From Gammaproteobacteria bacterium (lineage in GTDB: Bacteria; Pseudomonadota; Gammaproteobacteria; SZUA-229), in the NCBI GenBank assembly GCA_026197015.1, contig JAPHRB010000157.1:1-19738 (forward strand): DNA of 19,738 nt, written 5' to 3'. Under the pieces are notes generated by a model that saw nothing but the letters and a program-made list of their open reading frames with translations, was not told where the DNA came from and did not search any database. The position numbers and the translations under genes are program-made. Positions 15,085 to 19,738 of this stretch are shown here, piece by piece; the stretch's first letter is position 1, and every line of letters begins with the position of its first letter.

Positions 15085-15270
15085 GTGGGTGATATTGTTC
15101 AGTTTAAGAAAGTTAAAACTTCTGAAAAGCATAAAGGTAATTTGTTATGCAAGCGCGGCTTTCATAAGTGGGAAGTTGATAAAGAAAAACAGTTTGATGT
15201 GAAGCAGGGTAGGTTGGTCACGGTTTATAAATGTAAACGTTGTGGAAAAACTAAAACAGAAGCGAAATAA
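15085..15270 (+). CDS. Small zinc-ribbon-like protein of unknown function
   Basis: A basic, 61-residue protein if started at GTG 15085 (GTG 15076 would give 64). A longer reading from GTG 14992 would run out of repeat copy A and I regard it as spurious. The sequence VGDIVQFKKVKTSEKHKGN is followed by LLCKRGFHKW and, after a short charged stretch, VYKCKRCGKTKTEAK. Cys and His of the first knuckle with the CxxC of the second would make a one-zinc ribbon. I recall similar short proteins annotated as hypothetical in gammaproteobacteria, but know no function. A strong terminator follows after the stop. The gene lies exactly between the two repeat copies. Confidence 0.65.
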   Translation: MGDIVQFKKVKTSEKHKGNLLCKRGFHKWEVDKEKQFDVKQGRLVTVYKCKRCGKTKTEAK

Positions 15271-15302
15271 AAAAAGGCCCGAATATTTTCGGGCCTTTTT
15301 TA
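15271..15302 (+). terminator. Rho-independent terminator after the zinc-ribbon gene
   Basis: GGCCCGAA-TATT-TTCGGGCC (15276-15295) is a perfect 8-bp GC-rich stem with A5 before and T5 after, starting within a few bases of the stop codon. Its symmetry would also allow it to work on the minus strand. Confidence 0.93.
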
Positions 15303-15311
15303 TTTTGTTAT

Positions 15312-15477
15312 GGTACATATCCATCGTGGAAAGGTCTCGTTTTTTGAGCCCTGTCCCCTTAACCTATACCACCAAGAGCTGACGGTGCAGTGATCCGGCT
15401 TCGCAAAACTCTTGATGGCATCACAACAGGGGACAGGGCGCCAAAAAGCGGCGACCTTTCCCCGATGGAAATGTGCC
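15312..15477 (+). repeat. Palindromic MITE-like repeat, copy B
   Basis: A 166-bp element. Outer arms 15312-15336 and 15453-15477 are inverted repeats matching at 22 of 25 positions. Inner arms GCCCTGTCCCCT (15348-15359) and AGGGGACAGGGC (15428-15439) match perfectly. A third pair, CCACCAAGAG (15369) with CTCTTGATGG (15409), surrounds a 30-nt tip. The whole element can fold into one long interrupted hairpin. No transposase is encoded, so it is non-autonomous. Confidence 0.85.
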
Positions 15478-15520
15478 TAAACAGATGTAGCTGTACCAGT
15501 GTAAATGTATAGTATCTGTT

Positions 15521-15958
15521 TTAGTTTACCGTTATCTTTCTTGGTTTAACGGCTTCCTGTTTAGGAATAATTACAGTTAATACACCGTTGTCGCTCTTTG
15601 CATCAATTGCATCCGGGTTAACCCCTTCAGGCATGGTAAATCGACGATAAAAAACACCGTGTTTTCTTTCAATTCGTTTAAAACCTTCGTGTTCAGTTTT
15701 TAACTCTGAATTTCTTTCTCCTTTAATTGTGAGAACGCCGTTTTCCATATGGATGTCAATATCTTTTGGGTCTACGCCAGGAATGTCTGCAATTAAAAGA
15801 AACTGGTTGTCTTCTTCTTTAATATCAACAGCAGGTGCCCAGTCGCTAGTGACTACATTGCCATTGTCTTCAGTTCTATGATTATGACTCTGTGCACGAT
15901 TCATTTCATGTTGAAGTTGGTCGAAAAGATTCCAGGGGTTGTATTGTGTCATGCTCAT
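15521..15958 (-). CDS. Small heat-shock protein, Hsp20/alpha-crystallin family
   Basis: A 145-residue Hsp20 chaperone that binds unfolding proteins without ATP. The N-terminus MSMTQYNPWNLFDQLQ is typical. The alpha-crystallin domain runs from about residue 37 (WAPAVDIKEEDNQFLLIADI) to about 132, with GVLTIKGER and the conserved late motif NGVLTVIIPK. The C-terminal KITV provides the I-x-V anchor used for oligomer assembly. I chose the ATG at 15958 because GGAG lies 6 nt upstream; an earlier in-frame TTG would overlap that ribosome site. It is preceded by a sigma-32-type promoter. It is the only minus-strand gene between hisD and hisC. Confidence 0.95.
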   Translation of the reverse strand: MSMTQYNPWNLFDQLQHEMNRAQSHNHRTEDNGNVVTSDWAPAVDIKEEDNQFLLIADIPGVDPKDIDIHMENGVLTIKGERNSELKTEHEGFKRIERKHGVFYRRFTMPEGVNPDAIDAKSDNGVLTVIIPKQEAVKPRKITVN

Positions 15959-16012
15959 GTTTTTCTCCAAAATAATTTAATAAATCTTGCCGTTTATGTT
16001 GGCTTGAATAGT

Positions 16013-16040
16013 AGATGGAGATAGAAAAATATATTTCAAG
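16013..16040 (-). promoter_or_regulatory. Sigma-32 (heat-shock) promoter of the Hsp20 gene
   Basis: On the minus strand CTTGAAA (16040-16034) is a perfect sigma-32 -35 element; 13 nt later CTCCATCT (16020-16013) matches CCCCATNT except at one informative position. Transcription would start near 16005, giving a leader of about 45 nt. Confidence 0.75.
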
Positions 16041-16124
16041 TTAGAAATAAAAAAATTCCAGAGAGTTATAGAAAACACTGAGAAAATACACGCATGTATG
16101 GCTCGCCATGTACACTGTAATACT

Positions 16125-16143
16125 TGAAAACTCTATGTTTTCA
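16125..16143. other. Hairpin upstream of hisC
   Basis: TGAAAAC and GTTTTCA form a 7-bp stem with a TCTAT loop, about 60 nt before the hisC start. ACACTGA at 16075 can also pair with the TCAGTGT that follows, so alternative folds exist. Role unknown. Confidence 0.3.
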
Positions 16144-16203
16144 GTGTCTCTGTGGCAATGTTATTGTGTTATTATTCGTATGCAGAAATTTTAGAGTAGA
16201 ACC

Positions 16204-17301
16204 ATGCCAGATTTAAGAAAAAATTTAATTCGTGAAGAAATACAGGCGTTAAATGCTTATCATGTTCCTGATCCGGGAGATATGATTAAGCTGGATGCAA
16301 TGGAAAACCCTTATCATATGCCAGAAGCATTGAAGGCTGAATGGTTAGGGGTAATTGAACATGCAGAAATAAATCGTTACCCTGATCCCGCAGCAACTAA
16401 ACTTTCTACCGTTCTTAAAACGTATATGGGGGTGCCGGAAAATAATTCAAGTGTCAATGGATGTGCGAATTCGATAATTCTTGGGAACGGTTCGGATGAA
16501 CTAATTCAAATTATGGCCATGGCTGTCGCCAAAACAGGGCGAAAGATTCTTGCGCCTGAGCCGGGTTTTGTCATGTATAACATGATTGCTACTTTTACTG
16601 GTTTAGAATATCTAGGGGTGCCCCTAAATGAAGGTTTTTCATTAGATATGCCGCTTATGCTGAATGCAATTAAAACCCATCAGCCAGTTTTGATTTTTCT
16701 GGCGTATCCAAATAACCCAACCGGTAATTTATTTTCTGATAGTGATATTGTGCAAATATTAAATGCAGCTGAAGGTCTGGTTGTGGTTGATGAAGCTTAC
16801 CATCCATTTGCCTGTTGCAGTTTTATGTCACGATTAGGTGAGTTTGATAACTTACTGGTGATGCGCACAGTTTCTAAAATGGGGTTAGCGGGGTTACGTC
16901 TGGGATTGTTGGCGGGACCTGATAAATGGATTTCAGAATTTGATAAAATTCGTTTGCCTTATAATATAAATATATTAACTCAGCTTACCGCAGAGTTTGC
17001 ACTCAAACATGCAGAGGTGTTTGAGCAACAGGCGGCAACAATTCGAGAGCAGCGTGAATGGTTATTCAATGAATTAAGTTGTTTTTCGCAGTTTGATGTT
17101 TTTCCGAGTCGCGCTAACTTTATTTTGTTAAGAGTTCTGCAAGGTGATGCTTCGCTTATATTTGAAGACTTGAAAAAACGCGGTATACTAATTAAAAATT
17201 CACATTCTGCCGGTGGTATATTAACGCAATGTTTACGTATTACAGTAGGCAAGCCTGAAGAGAATAAGTTGTTAGTTGGTGCGCTTAAAGAATGCCTGTA
17301 A
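16204..17301 (+). CDS. hisC: Histidinol-phosphate aminotransferase
   Basis: A 365-residue fold-type I PLP aminotransferase that converts imidazole-acetol phosphate to histidinol phosphate. The start (KLDAMENPYHMPE, then EINRYPDP) is typical of HisC. The cofactor sites are visible: LGNGSDELI, LAYPNNPTGN, VVDEAYHPF and the PLP lysine K225 in RTVSKMGLAGLRLG. A C-terminal arginine in CLRITVGKPEEN binds the substrate carboxylate or phosphate in this family. Here it is cut off from hisGD by the repeat and heat-shock region, so it probably has its own promoter in the 240 nt upstream, which I could not place confidently. It converges on degS. Confidence 0.96.
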   Translation: MPDLRKNLIREEIQALNAYHVPDPGDMIKLDAMENPYHMPEALKAEWLGVIEHAEINRYPDPAATKLSTVLKTYMGVPENNSSVNGCANSIILGNGSDELIQIMAMAVAKTGRKILAPEPGFVMYNMIATFTGLEYLGVPLNEGFSLDMPLMLNAIKTHQPVLIFLAYPNNPTGNLFSDSDIVQILNAAEGLVVVDEAYHPFACCSFMSRLGEFDNLLVMRTVSKMGLAGLRLGLLAGPDKWISEFDKIRLPYNINILTQLTAEFALKHAEVFEQQAATIREQREWLFNELSCFSQFDVFPSRANFILLRVLQGDASLIFEDLKKRGILIKNSHSAGGILTQCLRITVGKPEENKLLVGALKECL

Positions 17302-17309
17302 TTTAACAA

Positions 17310-17334
17310 CAGTCATGCAGTTGTTGCATGACTG
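17310..17334. terminator. Bidirectional terminator between hisC and degS
   Basis: CAGTCATGCA and TGCATGACTG form a perfect 10-bp stem with a GTTGT loop, 9 nt after the hisC stop and 16 nt after the end of convergent degS. T-rich sequence follows on the plus strand (TTATTTTTT from 17342) but not immediately, so efficiency is uncertain. Confidence 0.7.
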
Positions 17335-17350
17335 AATTTAGATTTATTTT

Positions 17351-18445
17351 TTACTCTTTTGGTCTTTGTTCTAATATGGCCTGTGTCACAAAACTTTGCC
17401 TCTCGCGAATTCCGCTAATCTGAATTTTGTCACCAGGTCTACCATCCGCTATGGCATTTAAAACATCACGAGTATCGCGGATAATATTTTTATCAATGTG
17501 CGTGATAATGTCTCCTACTCTTACTCCCGCCATTTCTGCAGGGCCGCGATCAAATACATCGGTTATTAAAACGCCCTGAATATCAGGTAAACCAATACGT
17601 TGTAACATTTGTTTGTTTAAATCTACACCTTCTACGCCTAACCAGCCACGAATAACTTCACCATGTTCTATTATCTGTTGCACGACATCCGTTACCAGAT
17701 TGATAGGTATAGCAAAACTTATACCGAGGTAGTTTCCTGTTTGGCTATATATGGCTGAATTGATGCCGAGTATTTCTCCCTTAGTATTAATTAATGCGCC
17801 GCCTGAGTTTCCTCTATTTATTGCAGCATCGGTTTGTATGAAATTTTCATAAGTATTTAAGCCTACTCTATCGCGCCCAGTTGCGCTGATTATGCCTTGA
17901 GTAACTGTCTGACCAATTCCGAAGGGGTTGCCTATAGCAAGTACGATATCACCCACTTGTGTTTTATTGCTGTCGGCAATGGTTACCGCTGGCAACTGTT
18001 TTAATTGTGTGCTGATAACGGCGATATCTGTGCCCGGGTCGAGGCCGATTATTTGTGCTTCTAACTTGCGTCCATCATGCAGAACGACTTCAATTCTTTG
18101 TGCGCCCTCTACAACATGATTGTTGGTTACGATGTAACCTTTCGAGCTAATGATAACGCCGGAGCCCTTGTTGGGTCTTATTTTAGATTTTGCTTTATCT
18201 TTTCGTGAGGAAGACTGGTTCTCCGGTAATAAACTTTGTTTTTCTTTGACCAGATGGTATGCGTTTATACTCACTACAGAGACTGCTGCTTTATTTACAG
18301 CATCGGCATAACTGTGAGGATTCTTTTTTGGAGGATTAGTTAAACTATCTATATCAAGAGTAGAAAACGTAATAATACCGCCGCCTATTAACAGCCCAAT
18401 AACAGCCCAGCCTAAAAGAAAACGTGTAGAATGTGATTTATTCAT
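17351..18445 (-). CDS. degS: DegS/AlgW-type envelope stress serine protease
   Basis: A 364-residue HtrA-family protease (E. coli DegS: 355). Residues 10-28 form a single N-terminal transmembrane anchor, leaving the protease in the periplasm. The catalytic triad is H110 (TNNHVVEG), D140 (GTDIAVI) and S214 (RGNSGGALIN). One PDZ domain follows (about 260-350), with IQGVLITDVFDRGPAEMAGV. One PDZ plus a membrane anchor distinguishes it from DegP/MucD, which have two PDZ domains and a cleaved signal. DegS senses misfolded outer-membrane proteins and starts cleavage of the RseA/MucA anti-sigma factor. A basic, serine-rich linker at 76-92 replaces part of the usual LA loop region. Start is 54 nt from the divergent nif3 gene. 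Confidence 0.95.
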   Translation of the reverse strand: MNKSHSTRFLLGWAVIGLLIGGGIITFSTLDIDSLTNPPKKNPHSYADAVNKAAVSVVSINAYHLVKEKQSLLPENQSSSRKDKAKSKIRPNKGSGVIISSKGYIVTNNHVVEGAQRIEVVLHDGRKLEAQIIGLDPGTDIAVISTQLKQLPAVTIADSNKTQVGDIVLAIGNPFGIGQTVTQGIISATGRDRVGLNTYENFIQTDAAINRGNSGGALINTKGEILGINSAIYSQTGNYLGISFAIPINLVTDVVQQIIEHGEVIRGWLGVEGVDLNKQMLQRIGLPDIQGVLITDVFDRGPAEMAGVRVGDIITHIDKNIIRDTRDVLNAIADGRPGDKIQISGIRERQSFVTQAILEQRPKE

Positions 18446-18499
18446 ATTTTAAAAAATTTCCAGTTAAACTTTTTCGAGTTTTTTGTCCGAGGAGCGCAA

Positions 18500-19261
18500 A
18501 TGACGCAACTTAATACAATTGTAGAGTATTGTAATGACCTGTTACGAATTAATGAGTTCAAAGATTATTGCCCAAATGGTCTACAGGTTGAAGGAGTTAA
18601 TGAAGTAAGTCGAATTATTTGTGGAGTTACTGCCTGTCAGGCTTTAATTGAATCGGCAATTGAGAAGCGCGCCGATATGCTTCTAGTGCATCACGGTTAC
18701 TTCTGGAAAAATGAAAATGCAGTGATTACGGGGATTAAACGAAAGCGAATTCAACGTTTACTTGAGCATGATATAAGTTTGCTGGCTTACCACTTGCCAC
18801 TGGATGCCCACCCTGAGATAGGCAACAATAAAACCCTGGCAGATGTTTTAGGCATTAAAATTAATGGCTGTGTTGAGCAGGGCGACTCAAAAGGTTTATT
18901 ATGGAATGGTGAGTTGCAATCGGCGGTTAGTGCAAATGATTTATCAAGCCTCATAGAAAGCCGTTTGCATCGTAAACCCCTGCATTTGAGGGATTTCTCA
19001 GATAAAAAGATTAAAACCGTTGGCTGGTGTACAGGCGGGGCGCAGCACTATATAGAAGACGCTGCAGCGATGGGTTTGGATGCGTTTATTAGTGGTGAAG
19101 TATCAGAGCAAACGTTTCATTTAGCTAAAGAGCTTGATATTCATTATTTTGCTGCCGGACATCATGCAACAGAGTCGTATGGAGTGCAGGCGTTAGCAGA
19201 ACTTATATCATCAAAATTTACTGTCAACAGTGAATTTGTGGATATACCTAACCCGGTATAA
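18500..19261 (+). CDS. NIF3/YbgI-family dinuclear metal-binding protein
   Basis: A 253-residue Nif3-family protein (E. coli YbgI: 247), often annotated as a GTP cyclohydrolase 1 type 2 homologue. The first metal ligands are in LLVHHGYFW (H64, H65), the next in the YHLPLDAHPEIGNN segment, and the last in AGHHATESYG near residue 220, so the di-metal site appears complete. The motif YCPNGLQVEG near the start is also family-typical. It begins 54 nt from the divergent degS start with GAGG as ribosome site. The same neighbourhood (hisC, algW, nif3, petA) occurs in other gammaproteobacteria. The cellular role is not established; a cyclohydrolase activity should not be assumed. Confidence 0.92.
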   Translation: MTQLNTIVEYCNDLLRINEFKDYCPNGLQVEGVNEVSRIICGVTACQALIESAIEKRADMLLVHHGYFWKNENAVITGIKRKRIQRLLEHDISLLAYHLPLDAHPEIGNNKTLADVLGIKINGCVEQGDSKGLLWNGELQSAVSANDLSSLIESRLHRKPLHLRDFSDKKIKTVGWCTGGAQHYIEDAAAMGLDAFISGEVSEQTFHLAKELDIHYFAAGHHATESYGVQALAELISSKFTVNSEFVDIPNPV

Positions 19262-19337
19262 GTGCTGATATTTCAGAGTGCTCGTAATTCTGTCGTTAAG
19301 TGATCTAATACCTGGTCTTATTAATTCAGTTAACTTA

Positions 19338-19351
19338 TTGATATACATCAT
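19338..19351 (+). promoter_or_regulatory. FNR/ANR-like box upstream of petA
   Basis: TTGATATACATCAT matches the FNR/ANR consensus TTGAT-N4-ATCAA at 9 of 10 fixed positions. Its centre lies about 58 bases upstream of the start predicted from the candidate -10 at 19391, close to the usual class I activator position. Confidence 0.45.
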
Positions 19352-19367
19352 CTTTATGATTTAGTCC

Positions 19368-19396
19368 TTGGATAAAACCAGTAAATGAAGTATGAT
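19368..19396 (+). promoter_or_regulatory. Candidate sigma-70 promoter of petA
   Basis: TTGGAT (19368-19373), a 17-nt spacer and TATGAT (19391-19396). The -10 is one base off consensus; the -35 matches at three bases. The predicted leader to the petA ATG is about 120 nt. Confidence 0.45.
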
Positions 19397-19526
19397 ACTG
19401 CGGCAATTTTTCGTGACCCCGTTTAACTATTATAAGGTTAAGGCAGGGTGTAATTTAATATTGTTTTTTGACTAAAGATGGGTCAGAAAGCTGAATTTCA
19501 ATCAAATTAGTCTAAGAGAGGTACTC

Positions 19527-19738
19527 ATGACTACAGACGGCGCAGATTTAGCCAAACGCCGCTTTCTGACAAACACCACTGCTGTAATTGGTGCTGTCGG
19601 AGCTGGTTTTGTAGCTGTACCCTTCCTTTCTTCCTGGGCTCCAAGTGAGCGCGCCAAAACTGCAGGCGCGCCTGTAGAAGTGGATATCAGCAAGTTAGTT
19701 GAAGGTCAATTGTTAACAGTTGAATGGCGTGGTAAGCC
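19527..19738 (+). CDS. petA: Rieske iron-sulfur subunit of cytochrome bc1, N-terminal fragment
   Basis: The first 70 codons; the gene continues past the right edge. MTTDGADLAKRRFLTNTTA carries the KRRFL twin-arginine motif that directs Rieske proteins to the Tat pathway. The following hydrophobic stretch (VIGAVGAGFVAVPFLSSW) is the uncleaved membrane anchor. PVEVDISKLVEGQLLTVEWR then matches the hinge and first strand of bacterial PetA. The [2Fe-2S] cysteines and histidines lie outside the window. GAGAGG is 5 nt before the ATG. petB and petC are expected downstream. Confidence 0.93.
   Translation, partial: MTTDGADLAKRRFLTNTTAVIGAVGAGFVAVPFLSSWAPSERAKTAGAPVEVDISKLVEGQLLTVEWRGK

Noticed and set aside
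14837..15477. CRISPR array or retron-like element in the repeat region
   Set aside because: Only two repeat copies of about 170-205 bp, palindromic and flanking a gene; no short regular repeat-spacer pattern and no reverse transcriptase or cas gene.
16153..16168. Possible sigma-54 promoter before hisC (TGGCAATGTTATTGTG)
   Set aside because: The -24 half fits, but the near-invariant GC doublet of the -12 half is GT, so it does not meet the standard used for rpoN.

Overview
The window is a chromosomal segment of a gammaproteobacterium of moderate to low GC (roughly 40% by eye). Evidence is the gene order ptsN-hpf-rpoN-lptB-lptA-lptC-kdsC-kdsD-yrbG facing away from mlaFEDCB-murA-hisG-hisD, then hisC, a degS/algW-type protease, a nif3-family gene and the start of petA. 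The first block matches the E. coli yrb/rpoN locus; the second recalls Pseudomonas, where murA is followed by hisG, hisD, hisC and algW. I cannot name the genus from the sequence alone.

Layout. 1-6580 (minus strand): an envelope and regulation block. yrbG (cation/Ca2+ exchanger), kdsD and kdsC (KDO synthesis), lptC, lptA and lptB (LPS transport), rpoN (sigma-54), hpf (ribosome hibernation) and the first codons of ptsN. A good -24/-12 (sigma-54) element lies just upstream of rpoN. 6611-7075 (plus): a short DUF72-like protein. 7170-7283 (minus): an easily missed 37-residue membrane peptide with its own terminator. 7299-8064: an AT-rich gene-free stretch with two strong hairpins and a 16-bp tandem repeat. 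8065-11493 (plus): mlaF, mlaE, mlaD, mlaC and mlaB, the inner-membrane and periplasmic parts of the phospholipid transport system. mlaF has no ATG, GTG, TTG or CTG codon where it should start. mlaA and ibaG are absent. 11521-14812 (plus): murA, then hisG (short form) and hisD with a 4-nt overlap.

14837-15477 is an accessory patch: two copies of a long palindromic, MITE-like repeat flank a 61-codon zinc-ribbon-like gene and its terminator. Next comes a small heat-shock protein gene (minus) behind a recognisable sigma-32 promoter. This patch and the heat-shock gene separate hisC from hisGD. 16204-17301: hisC, converging on degS (17351-18445, minus) across a perfect hairpin. 18500-19261: nif3-family gene. 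19527-end: N-terminus of the Rieske protein PetA, preceded by an FNR/ANR-like box and a candidate sigma-70 promoter.

Functionally most of the window serves the cell envelope: KDO supply and LPS export (kdsCD, lptABC), phospholipid trafficking (mla), peptidoglycan precursor synthesis (murA) and envelope stress sensing (degS). Histidine biosynthesis, nitrogen/PTS regulation (rpoN, ptsN) and respiration (petA) lie alongside. I see no complete novel defence or mobile system. The less ordinary material is the mlaF start, the rpoN promoter element, the 37-residue peptide, the palindromic repeat pair, the in-register stop-codon repeat after mlaD and the structured leader before mlaF.
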